A stretch of 64,000 bases of DNA from Xenococcaceae cyanobacterium MO_188.B32 (GCA_030065635.1 JASJDJ010000013.1:1-64000), one strand, 5' to 3'. Numbered from the stretch's first letter, positions 9,447-19,703 are shown. Numbers and translations are program-made. Notes: generated from the sequence alone by a model not told the origin.

Positions 9447-10334
9447 ATGAATGAACCTTTTGGCAGAGTAATAGCTGCTATGGTGACGCCATTTGCAGCA
9501 GATGGTAGCGTTAACTATCGAGTTGCCGAAAAATTAGCTGCTCACTTGGTAGATAATGGCAATGATGGACTAGTAATTTGTGGTACTACGGGAGAATCAC
9601 CAACTTTAAGTTGGGAAGAAGAATATGAATTATTTCAAGTAGTACAAAAAGCTGTAGGTAGTAAGGCTAAGATTATCGCAGGAACAGGATCTAACTCTAC
9701 CACTGAAGCCATCGCAGCCACCCAAAAAGCAGCTAAATTAGGTTTAGATGGCTCCCTGCAAGTAGTCCCCTATTATAATAAACCACCCCAAGAGGGATTG
9801 TACAGTCATTTCAGCGCGATCGCCAAAGCCTGCCCAGATCTACCGATAATGCTCTATAATGTACCTAGCCGTACCAGTCGTAACTTAGAAGCAGGAACAG
9901 TAGCCAAACTAGCCCAAATAGATAATATTATCGCTATCAAGGAAGCTAGTGGAGATTTAGAGCAAGCTTGCCAAATTCGCTGTTTAACACCACCATCTTT
10001 TGCCATTTATTCTGGAGAAGATGTCTTAACTCTACCTTTGTTAACCGTAGGAGGAGTAGGAGTTGTCAGTGTTGCTAGCCATTTAGTCGGCAACAAAATG
10101 CAAGAGATGATTACGGCCTATCATCAAGGAAATAACCAAGTTGCCCAAGCAATTCAGATAGAACTTTTGCCTTTATTTAAAGCTTTATTTGCTACTACTA
10201 ATCCCATTCCTGTTAAGAAAGCACTTAATTTACAAGGATGGAATGTAGGTGGTTTGCGCTCTCCTTTATGTGAGCTACAATTAAATTTAGTAGAAGATTT
10301 AAAAACAATTTTAAAAGAATTAAATTTGCTTTAA
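9447..10334 (+). CDS. dapA: 4-hydroxy-tetrahydrodipicolinate synthase
   Basis: DapA condenses pyruvate with aspartate semialdehyde, the first committed step toward diaminopimelate and lysine. Schiff-base Lys165 is in AIKEASGD, Tyr137 in MLYNVPSR, and the GTTGE motif is at 46-50. The 295-residue length is normal. It directly follows asd, its substrate supplier, with 73 bases between. Those bases are mostly a heptamer repeat, and no Shine-Dalgarno is visible. Confidence 0.97.
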   Translation: MNEPFGRVIAAMVTPFAADGSVNYRVAEKLAAHLVDNGNDGLVICGTTGESPTLSWEEEYELFQVVQKAVGSKAKIIAGTGSNSTTEAIAATQKAAKLGLDGSLQVVPYYNKPPQEGLYSHFSAIAKACPDLPIMLYNVPSRTSRNLEAGTVAKLAQIDNIIAIKEASGDLEQACQIRCLTPPSFAIYSGEDVLTLPLLTVGGVGVVSVASHLVGNKMQEMITAYHQGNNQVAQAIQIELLPLFKALFATTNPIPVKKALNLQGWNVGGLRSPLCELQLNLVEDLKTILKELNLL

Positions 10335-10470
10335 TTTTATAGATCGATAAAATAATAATATGTACAAAAAAACAAAATAAATGGAAAGTGTTAAGAGAAT
10401 AAAACATTAAATAGCTATTGTTACTCTAATTAAATAAGTTTATTTTTATAACAGAAACTAGTATATTTAA

Positions 10471-10524
10471 GCCACTAAGCTAAGTGACCACCCTTCGACC
10501 AGAGGGAAAGAAGCTTAGCGATGG
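10471..10524 (+). ncRNA. Candidate structured RNA element upstream of RNase J
   Basis: CTAAGCT (10475-10481) pairs with AGCTTAG (10512-10518). The stem is extended by CCA/TGG across a three-base bulge, and an inner CCCT/AGGG hairpin lies between. This folded island is GC-richer than the surrounding DNA. It lies in the 400-base gap between dapA and rnj, about 210 bases before the rnj start. It could be a leader element controlling rnj, a processed small RNA, or part of a dapA 3' structure. I do not recognise a known family. Confidence 0.4.
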
Positions 10525-10737
10525 ATGAAAAACATAATTAATAACCGAATATTAATTATTCACCCTATAGAAAACTATATTTTTTAGTTGATATATCGTA
10601 GACATAGTTTAATAAAAAAAGCCTAAAAAATTGGTAGTATTAACTCCAAGTTAATTGAAATAAAAAATAAGTTTAAAAAAGTTTAGATCGACAGCTTTAT
10701 TAACGTAAGAATACAAACCTAAACCGAGGAAAAATTA

Positions 10738-12501
10738 ATGAGTAAAAATGAAAGCAAATCACCCTTAAAAATTATCCCTTTAGGTGGATTACACGAAATT
10801 GGTAAGAACACTTGTGTATTTGAATACGAAGATGAAATTATTCTGCTAGATGCTGGCTTGGGTTTTCCCTCGGATGAAATGCATGGAATCAATATAGTTT
10901 TACCCGATGTTACTTATTTACGGGAAAATCGCCACAAAATCAAAGGCATGATTGTAACCCACGGTCATGAAGACCACATTGGGGGTATTTCTTACCATCT
11001 CAAAGAATTTGATATTCCTGTAATCTACGGACCTCGCTTAGCAATGACTTTATTGCGAGATAAGTTAGAAGAAGCAGGAGTACTAGACCGCACTAAACTT
11101 AAAAGTGTAGTCCCCCGTGATGTAGTGTCTATTGGTAAATTCTTTTCCGCAGAGTTTATTCGCAATACTCATTCAATTGCCGATAGTTTTAGCGTTGCTA
11201 TCCATACACCGTTAGGAGTAGTGATTCATACAGGAGACTTTAAAATCGATCATACTCCTGTAGATGGGGAACACTATGACTTGCAAAAACTAGCCGAACA
11301 TGGAGAAAAAGGGGTTCTCTGTTTGTTGAGCGATTCTACTAACGCAGAAGTTCCCGGACACACCCCTTCAGAACAGTCTGTCTATCCTAACTTAGACCGT
11401 GTTTTTGCCCAGGCAGAAGGACGATTGATGGTAACTACTTTTGCCTCTTCAGTACATCGAGTCAATATTATTCTTCAATTAGCGCAGAAACACAAACGCA
11501 AAGTAGTAGTTGTCGGACGATCGATGTTGAACGTAATTGCCCATGCTCGTAATTTAGGTTACATCAAATGTCCAGACGATTTATTTGAACCCTTCAGATC
11601 CCTAAATCGTTTACCAGACGAAAAAGTCTTGATTCTAACCACTGGTTCTCAAGGAGAGCCCTTATCAGCAATGACCCGCATCTCCAAACAAGAACACAGA
11701 CATATCAGAGTAAAACAAGGAGACACCATTGTTTTCTCCGCCAATCCTATTCCTGGCAATACTATTGCCGTCGTCAACACCATCGATCGCCTGATGATGC
11801 AGGGAGCAAAAGTAATCTACGGTCGCCAACACGGTATTCATGTTTCTGGTCATGGTTCGAGAGAAGACCATAAATTAATGCTTGCTTTAACCAAACCTAA
11901 ATTCTTTGTTCCCGTCCACGGAGAACATCGGATGTTAGTCAAACACGCAGAGATGGGAAAAAGTATGGGAATTCCCGAAGAAAATATCGTCGTGATTAAC
12001 AACGGCGATATTGTCGAATTGACTGAAGATAGTATTGGTATTGCAGGACAAGTACCTTCAGGCATTGAATTAGTAGATAGAGCAGGTATAGTTCACCATA
12101 CTGTCATGAAAGAAAGACAGCAGTTAGCAGAAGATGGGGTAATCACCGTGGCTGCTGCTATCGATTGGTCGGGTAAATTGATTGCTCAACCAGAAATTCA
12201 TTTGCGAGGAGTAGTAACTAAAGTAGAAACAACCCTTTTAAAACAACTAATAGTCAGAAATATTGAAAATACGTTGAGCGAGCGCTGGTCTGATTTTAGC
12301 CATAGTACTGACGGAGAATTAGAAGTTAACTGGACAGAAATTCGCTTAGAAATTGAAGCTAGCCTAAGAAGATTAATTAAACGGGAACTAAAAAACAGTC
12401 CTCTAGTTGTCTTTTTACTACAAAAATCAGAAAAACTACAAACAACTATCAAACCAGCGAGAAGAAGAAGACGTTCTACTGCTTCAGCAGCAGTATCTTA
12501 G
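10738..12501 (+). CDS. rnj: Ribonuclease J
   Basis: RNase J is a metallo-beta-lactamase/beta-CASP nuclease with endo- and 5'-3' exonuclease activity in RNA maturation and decay. The zinc motif THGHEDHIGG is at residues 74-83, followed by the later HTGDFK and HGEHRM motifs. The C-terminus ends in a basic ARRRRR tail, which may contact RNA. Its 587 residues fit cyanobacterial RNase J. The asd-dapA-rnj order is one I recall from other cyanobacteria. A clear terminator follows. Confidence 0.95.
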   Translation: MSKNESKSPLKIIPLGGLHEIGKNTCVFEYEDEIILLDAGLGFPSDEMHGINIVLPDVTYLRENRHKIKGMIVTHGHEDHIGGISYHLKEFDIPVIYGPRLAMTLLRDKLEEAGVLDRTKLKSVVPRDVVSIGKFFSAEFIRNTHSIADSFSVAIHTPLGVVIHTGDFKIDHTPVDGEHYDLQKLAEHGEKGVLCLLSDSTNAEVPGHTPSEQSVYPNLDRVFAQAEGRLMVTTFASSVHRVNIILQLAQKHKRKVVVVGRSMLNVIAHARNLGYIKCPDDLFEPFRSLNRLPDEKVLILTTGSQGEPLSAMTRISKQEHRHIRVKQGDTIVFSANPIPGNTIAVVNTIDRLMMQGAKVIYGRQHGIHVSGHGSREDHKLMLALTKPKFFVPVHGEHRMLVKHAEMGKSMGIPEENIVVINNGDIVELTEDSIGIAGQVPSGIELVDRAGIVHHTVMKERQQLAEDGVITVAAAIDWSGKLIAQPEIHLRGVVTKVETTLLKQLIVRNIENTLSERWSDFSHSTDGELEVNWTEIRLEIEASLRRLIKRELKNSPLVVFLLQKSEKLQTTIKPARRRRRSTASAAVS

Positions 12502-12528
12502 TAAAATCGCTCTAGATAACTTATGAAG

Positions 12529-12568
12529 CAAAAGTTTCCCATTCCCTAGGTGGGAGACTTTTGTTTTT
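12529..12568 (+). terminator. Rho-independent terminator after rnj
   Basis: CAAAAGTTTCCCA pairs with TGGGAGACTTTTG across a 9-base loop (12529-12541 with 12551-12563). A TTTTT run follows 27 bases after the rnj stop. Confidence 0.85.
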
Positions 12569-12643
12569 GACATATTCGTAAATTTCATTTTATTTTGGGA
12601 AAACTTATATATATAAACTTAAAAGCAGGTATTAGTCACCAAA

Positions 12644-13414
12644 ATGGAACTATCAAATTTACAACCATCACTAGAATCGGCTCCATCAATTAAATTTATA
12701 GAAGAATTAGCAATTATTATTACAGCTAAAAATCTGACTCCGACCATGATGAGTCAAGATTTTCTCAAATTTAGTGGAATTATTCCCCAATCATGGGAAT
12801 TAGCCCAGCAACCACTGCTTAACCCTAGTGTTGCTCAATTAAATTTTCAAAATGGTGTAAATATTGTTGCTCAGCCTGGAAACCTTACCATCAGTGAATC
12901 TTTTAGTAACAAAACTATCAACGAAGCATATATCGCTCATATAGCTAGTCAATATATCGAAAAACTTCCCCACGCAGAATACCAAGGATTTAGTTTAAAC
13001 CCTAAAATAATCGTGCCTATTCCTGACAATCCAGCAGCAATTCAATACTACTTTACTCAAAGTCTACTTAATCAAGGTTCTTGGCAAGATATAGGGAGAG
13101 GGTTAATTCAGGCCAATATCAATCTTCTTTATCAGTTAAACGAACAATGTCAGCTTAGTGTGAGCATTAGCCAAGCTACATTACAAGCTCCCCAACAACG
13201 TCCTGTGTTTGCCGTCTTGTTTTCCGGTAAATTTAACTATAACGTGGCTACAGACAACCAACAGCAGACAAAAAATCGATTACTGCAAGCAATTCTTTCT
13301 TGGCAACGTGATTTCAGGACTTTCCGAGAAATAGTCTCACAAAAGTTTTTGGAACAATCAAATTTGCTGCACCCTACTCCAGAATCAATGATATTTCCCA
13401 TGGGTATTCTGTAA
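12644..13414 (+). CDS. Conserved hypothetical protein
   Basis: This is a 256-residue protein that I do not assign to a named family. It has no signal peptide, membrane segment or catalytic motif that I can see. It looks like a soluble alpha/beta protein ending in a long helix rich in Gln and Arg. The ATG is preceded by an A-rich stretch without a strong ribosome-binding site. It lies between the rnj terminator and rpmF in the same direction. Codon use looks like that of its neighbours. Confidence 0.7.
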   Translation: MELSNLQPSLESAPSIKFIEELAIIITAKNLTPTMMSQDFLKFSGIIPQSWELAQQPLLNPSVAQLNFQNGVNIVAQPGNLTISESFSNKTINEAYIAHIASQYIEKLPHAEYQGFSLNPKIIVPIPDNPAAIQYYFTQSLLNQGSWQDIGRGLIQANINLLYQLNEQCQLSVSISQATLQAPQQRPVFAVLFSGKFNYNVATDNQQQTKNRLLQAILSWQRDFRTFREIVSQKFLEQSNLLHPTPESMIFPMGIL

Positions 13415-13476
13415 TTTTTTAACTTGAGGAATTACAATAAAAAGGTTGTCTAATTTTTCTCATATAATTTTTCATT

Positions 13477-13653
13477 ATGGCAGTTCCTAAGAAGAAAACA
13501 TCAAAAGCAAAACGCGACCAGCGTAAAGCACATTGGAAACGGAAAGCAGCTAAAGAGGCAGAAAAAGCTCTCTCCTTAGGTAAGTCGGTTTTGACTGGAC
13601 GCTCTAATAGTTTTGTTTATCCTACTGACGAAGATGAAGATGAAGATGAGTAA
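13477..13653 (+). CDS. rpmF: 50S ribosomal protein L32
   Basis: A 58-residue frame starts [20 protein letters not shown], the signature N-terminus of bacterial L32. An acidic Asp/Glu-rich C-terminus follows, as seen in cyanobacterial forms. L32 is a component of the large ribosomal subunit near the peptidyl transferase region. The cysteines of the zinc-binding type are absent, consistent with the Cys-free class. Length and start agree with the family. Confidence 0.93.
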   Translation: MAVPKKKTSKAKRDQRKAHWKRKAAKEAEKALSLGKSVLTGRSNSFVYPTDEDEDEDE

Positions 13654-13731
13654 GCTCATCTCGATCGCTTATGAGTAGAAGCAGATTAAAAATTATCTCA
13701 ATTTTCCACCATACCAAATTGGATTAGGAGC

Positions 13732-14328
13732 ATGGCAGGTAAGTTTTTGGCAAAACCAACACCAGAAAACAACGATCGAGTCCCCCCCGGTCAATATTTG
13801 GCGAAAGGGTTTCCCGTGCTTACCTATGGGGATACACCAGAAGTCAGTACAGAAGAATGGCAATTTCGGGTTTGGGGTTTAGCCCGAGAAAAAACTTTTA
13901 CTTGGTCGGATTTTATGGCTCTACCACAGCACGATTTTGTTGCTGACTTCCACTGTGTTACTCGTTGGTCAAAGCTGGATGTTAAATGGAGAGGAATTAA
14001 AGTAACTGATTTTATGGAGTCGATCGAACTCGATCCCTCTTGCACTCATATCATGCAACATAGCTACGGAGACTATACCACCAACTTACCTTTAGCAGAT
14101 TTCCTCAAACCAGCCAACTTTTTTGCTCATACTTTAGAAGATAAACCCTTACCTGCCGAGCATGGTGGTCCTATGCGTTTAGTAGTTCCCCATCTCTATG
14201 CTTGGAAGAGTGCTAAGTGGATAAAAGGCATTGAATTTTTGAATCAAGAAGAATTAGGATTTTGGGAACGCAATGGTTATCATCGGCGAGGAGAACCGTG
14301 GGCAGAAGAGCGTTACGCAGGCTTGTAA
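13732..14328 (+). CDS. Sulfite oxidase-like molybdopterin-dependent oxidoreductase
   Basis: The 198-residue protein is a compact molybdopterin domain of the sulfite oxidase fold. Cys75 in DFHCVTRWS is the expected molybdenum ligand. The WRGIKVTDFM and PLPAEHGGPMRLVVPHLYAWKSAKW segments are family hallmarks. It lacks a signal peptide and a dimerisation domain, like the small YuiH/MsrP-related proteins. The substrate is unknown. It is flanked by rpmF and sphR without an obvious operon link. Confidence 0.9.
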   Translation: MAGKFLAKPTPENNDRVPPGQYLAKGFPVLTYGDTPEVSTEEWQFRVWGLAREKTFTWSDFMALPQHDFVADFHCVTRWSKLDVKWRGIKVTDFMESIELDPSCTHIMQHSYGDYTTNLPLADFLKPANFFAHTLEDKPLPAEHGGPMRLVVPHLYAWKSAKWIKGIEFLNQEELGFWERNGYHRRGEPWAEERYAGL

Positions 14329-14468
14329 TATTTTAATAAGAATATGTACTAACCACAATAATTAGGCTTTTTTTAGCCAAAAAAAGTATTTTTGTTCAAT
14401 AGGTGAACAGTATGAAAGAACGGTTTTAGTGTATATGTATCCCTATAGACAATAATATCAATTATTTT

Positions 14469-15221
14469 ATGCTATCGCTCGAAATTCCCCAAGTTTCTTC
14501 TGAAGCTGAATTAACTCCTAAAAATCGCCTGCTTTTAGTAGAAGATGAAGATCTAATTCGAGATATGATCGTGGTTGCTTTAGAAGAAGAAGGTTACGAG
14601 GTTCATACAGCTATTGATGGCAGATCTGCCTTAAATTTTTTACAAAGTCCTAATGTAACTAATGGCGAATCTGCCCCCGATCTGATTATTTTAGACCTGA
14701 TGTTACCCGAAATTAACGGGCTAGATATTTGTCGTCTATTGCGTTATCAAGGCAACATTACTCCTATCCTGGTTATCAGTGCTAAAGCTAGTGAAACCGA
14801 TCGAGTTTTAGGTTTAGAAGTGGGAGCAGATGATTATCTTACTAAACCTTTTAGTATGAGGGAATTAATTGCTCGTTGTCGTGCTTTACTTCGCCGTCAA
14901 CGCTACAGCAATTTATCTCCTACTCCTGTCCAGAAATTTCGTGAAATTAGTTTATTTCCCCAAGAGTGTAGAGTTATAGTTCGTGGAGAAGAAGTAAATT
15001 TATCTCCTAAAGAATTTCGGCTATTAGAATTATTTATGAGCTATCCTCGTCGAGTTTGGTCGCGAGAACAGTTAATCGAGCAAGTTTGGGGTCCAGATTT
15101 CTTGGGCGATACCAAAACTGTAGATGTGCATATCCGTTGGTTACGAGAAAAAGTAGAAAAAGACCCCAGTCAACCAGAATATTTAATTACCGTTCGTGGT
15201 TTTGGCTATCGTTTTGGCTAA
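14469..15221 (+). CDS. sphR: OmpR-family response regulator, likely SphR (PhoB-like)
   Basis: The receiver domain spans about residues 20-135, with acidic pair Glu25/Asp26, phospho-acceptor Asp76 (ILDLMLP) and Lys126 (LTKPF). A winged-helix DNA-binding domain follows (about 150-248), ending with the YLITVRGFGYRFG signature. The gene is followed by a histidine kinase, a PhoU homologue, a porin and a phosphate-binding protein. This supports SphR, the cyanobacterial phosphate-starvation regulator. The assignment rests on this context and on resemblance to SphR; other OmpR-type regulators are possible. Confidence 0.85.
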   Translation: MLSLEIPQVSSEAELTPKNRLLLVEDEDLIRDMIVVALEEEGYEVHTAIDGRSALNFLQSPNVTNGESAPDLIILDLMLPEINGLDICRLLRYQGNITPILVISAKASETDRVLGLEVGADDYLTKPFSMRELIARCRALLRRQRYSNLSPTPVQKFREISLFPQECRVIVRGEEVNLSPKEFRLLELFMSYPRRVWSREQLIEQVWGPDFLGDTKTVDVHIRWLREKVEKDPSQPEYLITVRGFGYRFG

Positions 15222-15295
15222 ACTATCGCTCTAGTAGCCATTAGTTTTTAAGCACACACAAGCTCTAAGCTAGAAAAAATAGGAACCGATCACTA

Positions 15296-16636
15296 ATGGC
15301 TGCTGTTGATTTTTGCTTGGGTATAGTTGTTGGTCTGAGTTTTTACATCTGGAAAAGACACCAATTTAAGCACCAACTACGACTAGTTTTTAAATCCTTT
15401 TCTCCTCGTGGTGATTGGGTATCTTCTCTGCCACCACTCTCTCTGGTGCGACGAGAACTAACTTACGTACATAAGCAGCAACAAGAACTAGCACGACAAC
15501 TGCAAATTTGGCAGGAATTAATCGAGCGAGCACCAATCGGCTTTTTAAAAGTAGATGCAGAAAATCGTTTACTTTGGTGTAATCAACAAGCAAGACAGCT
15601 ATTAAATATAGACCGCTGGCAACCAGAACAAGTACGCTTACTCTTAGAGTTGGTGCGTTCCTATGAATTAGACCGCTTAATCGAACAAACTCGTGAGTTA
15701 CAGCAACAACAGGTGCAAGAATGGACTTATTATTACACTCACTATGCATCTAAACCGCAAAATATCCCATCAGTTAACGTTGCCAAAAAAATAAAGTCTC
15801 TGGCTTTGCAAGGCTATGGTTTTCCTCTACCCGAAGAAAAAGTAGGTGTTTTTATAATCGATCGCCAAGCTTTAGTAGATTTATCTAAATCTCGCGAAGA
15901 AGCTTTTGCCGATCTTACCCACGAATTGAGAACTCCTCTAACTTCCATTGCTTTGGTAGCAGAAAATTTACTCAAACGACTCGACGATCCCGAACGTCGT
16001 TGGGTAGAACAAATGTTGCAGGAAATAAATCGTTTAATTGACTTAGTAAGAGAGTGGTTAGATCTAACTCAGCTACAACGCGATCCCCATCAATCTCTCA
16101 ATTACGATCTGGTTGAATTACGGTCGCTAATTTTTTCTGTCTGGCACATTCTCAAACCAATTGCTGACAAAAAAGATGTTACTCTGGTTTACTCTGGTAC
16201 AGAATCGGTAAACATAGAAGCAGATCGATCGCGCCTAATTCAAGTATTTTTAAATTTATTAGATAATGGCATTAAGCATAGTCCTATAGGAGAACAAATT
16301 GTAGTAGAAGTCAAGCCGACAATCCAAAATAATGCTGCCGATCGAGAAGATGCTGCCGTAGAAATCGATATTATCGATTCGGGAAGCGGATTTGCTCCTG
16401 CTGACTTACCTTATGTCTTCGAGCGATTATACCGAGGAGATAAATCGAGAACCAGGCAAGGACAGACTAAGGAATTGTCTACTTCTGGTGGTAGTGGTTT
16501 GGGTTTAGCGATCGCCAAACAAATTATTGAAGCTCATCGAGGTTCTATTGAAGCTAATAATCATCCCGAAACTCAGGGAGCGTGGCTAAAAATATTGCTT
16601 CCTACTAAAAGGAAATCATTAACTAAAGATAGATAG
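15296..16636 (+). CDS. sphS: Sensor histidine kinase, likely SphS
   Basis: The 446-residue kinase has a short N-terminal hydrophobic segment (about 3-20) and a PAS-like domain (about 73-190). The dimerisation/H-box is FADLTHELRTPLTS, with His209. The ATPase domain has N-box NLLDNGIKHS, G1 DSGSGFAP and G2 GGSGLGLAIA. The layout matches cyanobacterial SphS, which activates SphR when phosphate is scarce. It lies 74 bases after sphR in the same direction, probably in the same transcript, with phoU next. Confidence 0.87.
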   Translation: MAAVDFCLGIVVGLSFYIWKRHQFKHQLRLVFKSFSPRGDWVSSLPPLSLVRRELTYVHKQQQELARQLQIWQELIERAPIGFLKVDAENRLLWCNQQARQLLNIDRWQPEQVRLLLELVRSYELDRLIEQTRELQQQQVQEWTYYYTHYASKPQNIPSVNVAKKIKSLALQGYGFPLPEEKVGVFIIDRQALVDLSKSREEAFADLTHELRTPLTSIALVAENLLKRLDDPERRWVEQMLQEINRLIDLVREWLDLTQLQRDPHQSLNYDLVELRSLIFSVWHILKPIADKKDVTLVYSGTESVNIEADRSRLIQVFLNLLDNGIKHSPIGEQIVVEVKPTIQNNAADREDAAVEIDIIDSGSGFAPADLPYVFERLYRGDKSRTRQGQTKELSTSGGSGLGLAIAKQIIEAHRGSIEANNHPETQGAWLKILLPTKRKSLTKDR

Positions 16637-16768
16637 TGACTGAATAACAAAAATAACAATTTAGTTAAAAGTAATACAATTCCTCACTTAGTCTTAAACT
16701 TTTATTGTTATCACTATATTAAACATACATAAAAATCCCTAGATTATAAATCTCGTTATTTTTCACAA

Positions 16769-17437
16769 GTGACCTTATCGTCGTCAGCCAATCATTTTGA
16801 TAGAAACCATTTTGAACGTTCTCTCTTGCGAGTACAGCAAGACGTTTTACGCATGGGAACTTTAGTCGAAGAATCCTTTCGCTTGAGCCATCAATGTATA
16901 TTCGAGCGCAATTTAGATGCTGCCCGACAAATTATTCCCCTAGATAAGCGGATCGATCGATATTATCGTCAGATAGAAAGTGATTGCGCTACCCTAATGA
17001 CGCTTCAAGCTCCTGTAGCTCAAGACCTACGTTTATTAAGTGCTTTTATGCAGTTAGTGCGAGATTTAGAGCGTATTGGCGATTATGCTCAAGATTTAAC
17101 CGAAATGGCAGTTAAATTAGTCAAATATCCACCTCATTCTTGCTTGAGTCAGATAGAAGCTATGTCAGAACACGCTCAGCTAATGTTAGCAACTAGTTTA
17201 GTTGCTTTAGCCGATTTGGATTCCAGCGCGGGGGAAAAAGTAAAAAAACTAGATGATATTGTTGATGAAGCCTATGACAACCTCTATCAAATTTTGGCTT
17301 ATCAAAGTGACGTTCCAGGAGTAGTAGAACCACTACTTTTACTTGGATTGATGATTCGCCATTTAGAAAGAATGGCCGACCACGCTACCAACATCGCCCA
17401 AAGAGTTGCTTATATTGTGACCGGGCAACGAAGTTAA
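16769..17437 (+). CDS. phoU: PhoU-type phosphate signalling regulator (SphU)
   Basis: The 222-residue all-helical protein contains two PhoU repeats. Each has the metal-binding helix pattern: LERIGDYAQDLTEMA in the first and HLERMADHATNIAQR in the second. PhoU proteins restrain the phosphate sensor kinase when phosphate is plentiful; in cyanobacteria this role is called SphU. A GTG is the likely start. The position right after the kinase gene supports a negative-regulator role for SphS. Confidence 0.93.
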   Translation: MTLSSSANHFDRNHFERSLLRVQQDVLRMGTLVEESFRLSHQCIFERNLDAARQIIPLDKRIDRYYRQIESDCATLMTLQAPVAQDLRLLSAFMQLVRDLERIGDYAQDLTEMAVKLVKYPPHSCLSQIEAMSEHAQLMLATSLVALADLDSSAGEKVKKLDDIVDEAYDNLYQILAYQSDVPGVVEPLLLLGLMIRHLERMADHATNIAQRVAYIVTGQRS

Positions 17438-17831
17438 CTTTTACTTATCTAAGCTCGAACAAAATTACTAATTTTTTTAAATCTAGTGTTTACCTAAACT
17501 TTACCAATTTCTTTTAGGATTACACTTAGAATCAGTGTAAAAAATAAGTCTAATCACGGGGGATGTGTACTTTTTAGAATAGGGTGAATACCCCTAAATT
17601 GCGTCAATACAACAACGTAAAGCAACTGAGTAGCTAAATTAAATCATAGATATGCCAATGATAAGGAATATCAATAATTAAAACTACCTCATTACTCTAA
17701 ATAAACATTACAATGTAGTCGTTAGGTATTGACACTAACTATCAAAGGTCTCTAGTCAATAGAGACATCTTTCAAAGACTGGTGATTTTTTAATCTAATT
17801 AGTCATTATGGTGTGAGGAAAAAACTAAATT
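17438..17831. other. Regulatory region upstream of the porin gene
   Basis: About 390 AT-rich bases lie between phoU and the porin. They include a candidate Pho box near the left end. A GTGAGGAA ribosome-binding site lies just before the porin ATG. No coding frame is convincing. Confidence 0.55.
17488..17506 (+). promoter_or_regulatory. Candidate Pho box (two 8-mers, 11-bp period)
   Basis: GTTTACCT and CTTTACCA are spaced by three bases. They match the cyanobacterial SphR-binding pattern of CTTAACCT-like octamers repeated every 11 bases, each with two mismatches to that consensus. A third unit is poor. The distance to the porin start (about 330 bases) is long. Confidence 0.35.
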
Positions 17832-19451
17832 ATGTCTAAATTATTTTGGCGAGCAATTAAAGCTACTCCAGTAGTTGTAGGAGCTTCTCTATTAGCAGCT
17901 AGCAGTGCTTTTGCTCAGGCTGCACCAACTTCTGAAACTAATAAATCAGTAGATGGTGTCTTAAATCAAATCGATCGCTACAACAGTGGTAGCGACGCTC
18001 AGACTCAAACAGAGTCTCTATCTCAAGTAACCAACGTCAACCAATTGAGAGACGTATCTCCCACAGACTGGGCATACGAAGCATTACGCTCTCTGGTAGA
18101 CCGTTACGGTTGTATTGTAGGTTATCCCAATCAAACTTACAGAGGAAACCGAGCTCTATCTCGTTATGAATTTGCTGCTGGTTTAAATGCTTGTTTAAAC
18201 CAAATCGAGCGTTTAATTGCTTCCTCTGAAGCGATCGTCAGAGAAGACATTGATACTCTCAATCGTTTAGTTCAAGAATTTGAAGCAGAACTCGCTACCC
18301 TCAGCGGCAGGGTAGATAACCTAGAAAGTCGTACTGCTTTCTTAGAAGATCATCAGTTCTCTACTACTACCAAACTGAAAGGTGAGGTGATTTTTGCCAT
18401 TGCTGATACTTTTGGCGATAATCCCGACACTAATAATGACGAGACTCAAGCAACCTTATCCGACCGTGTTCGTTTAAACTTCGATACTAGCTTCACTGGT
18501 AAAGACAGATTGCGTACTCGTCTAGAAGCTAAGAACGTCCCTGAGTTTAATGATGGTATCACTGGTACTGATTCTACTCGTCTCGGCTTCGATGGGGAGG
18601 AGGATAACAATATAGAGGTCAGTGATTTACACTATCGTTTTCCCATCGGTGAAAGAGTTACTGCTTGGGTAGGTACTGCCGGTCTTGACTTAGACGATGT
18701 TTTCGATCCAAATACTCCCATCCTCGAATCGAGTGGTAGTGGTGCTTTATCTCGATTTAACCGTCGCAACCCTGCGGTATTCCGTGGTCCCGAAGGTGCT
18801 GGTATTGGTGCCACAGTTGAAGTTATCGACACACTTGAAATAAGTGCTCTTTACTTAGCTGAGAATGCTTTTTCTCCTGAAGGAGGGGAAGGATTATTCA
18901 ACGGTTCCTATAGTGCAGGGGCACAAATTTTTTGGGAACCCATTGAATCACTAGGTGTAGACTTTACTTACGTTCGTAGTCATCAGACAGAAGAGGATGT
19001 TAACCTCATTGGTAGTACTATTAGCGGTGGAGCTAAAAAGCCCTTTGGCGATGTTGCTACTAACGCAAACCGTTTTGGTTTGGGTGTTAACTATCTGTTT
19101 GGTGAGAGATATAACGTCGGTGCTTGGGGCGGTTACATTGATGCTAGCGCACCAGAAGATGACGATCTCGGTGCTGACATTTGGACTTTTTCGGCTAACG
19201 TATCTATCCTGGATTTAGGCAGAGAAGGTGCTGTTCTATCCTTCGCTGGTGGTCAGCTTCCTAAGTTAAGCGGTGGAGACGGAATTCGCAAAGATGACGA
19301 GACTCCTTGGATTGTTGAAGGTTTGTATAAATTCCCCATCAACGACAACATTGAAATTACTCCAGGAGCTTACGTTATCTTTAACCCCGATGGCGATGGT
19401 GATGCCGACAATGTTGTAGTAGGTGTAATTCGTACTACCTTTAAGTTCTAG
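17832..19451 (+). CDS. SLH-domain OprB-type outer-membrane porin
   Basis: The protein starts with a signal peptide (cleavage near AFAQA, about residue 30). An SLH domain follows (about 72-125, SPTDWAYEALRSLVDRYGCIVGYP), then a coiled coil (about 130-175) and a beta-barrel of the carbohydrate/iron-porin (OprB) class ending in a terminal Phe. Such porins tie the outer membrane to the cell-wall polymer and admit small solutes. Lying between phoU and pstS, it may serve phosphate entry; that is inference from position. It has a ribosome-binding site and its own terminator. Confidence 0.92.
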   Translation: MSKLFWRAIKATPVVVGASLLAASSAFAQAAPTSETNKSVDGVLNQIDRYNSGSDAQTQTESLSQVTNVNQLRDVSPTDWAYEALRSLVDRYGCIVGYPNQTYRGNRALSRYEFAAGLNACLNQIERLIASSEAIVREDIDTLNRLVQEFEAELATLSGRVDNLESRTAFLEDHQFSTTTKLKGEVIFAIADTFGDNPDTNNDETQATLSDRVRLNFDTSFTGKDRLRTRLEAKNVPEFNDGITGTDSTRLGFDGEEDNNIEVSDLHYRFPIGERVTAWVGTAGLDLDDVFDPNTPILESSGSGALSRFNRRNPAVFRGPEGAGIGATVEVIDTLEISALYLAENAFSPEGGEGLFNGSYSAGAQIFWEPIESLGVDFTYVRSHQTEEDVNLIGSTISGGAKKPFGDVATNANRFGLGVNYLFGERYNVGAWGGYIDASAPEDDDLGADIWTFSANVSILDLGREGAVLSFAGGQLPKLSGGDGIRKDDETPWIVEGLYKFPINDNIEITPGAYVIFNPDGDGDADNVVVGVIRTTFKF

Positions 19452-19500
19452 TCTTAATTTGATTGTCTAGAAATTACTAAGTACAAATAAGTTTAGCAAT

Positions 19501-19528
19501 ATCCCCCTTAATTTCGGTTAGGGGGGAT
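19501..19528 (+). terminator. Terminator hairpin after the porin gene
   Basis: ATCCCCCTTAA pairs with TTAGGGGGGAT around a TTTCGG loop, followed by TTTGTATTT. It lies 50 bases after the porin stop. Confidence 0.8.
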
Positions 19529-19703
19529 TTGTATTTGCTATACAATACATACAAAAGTTCTAATCTTAATCTTATGATTACCAAATTTTTACCTATATAT
19601 AATCTATGAGTAACCCTAGTAGGGTAGTTTAAGAATTAGGCATTTATCCTCACATACAGTTAAGTAATTAAATCTAGATTATTTGAGACTTTTAACGTTA
19701 CAT

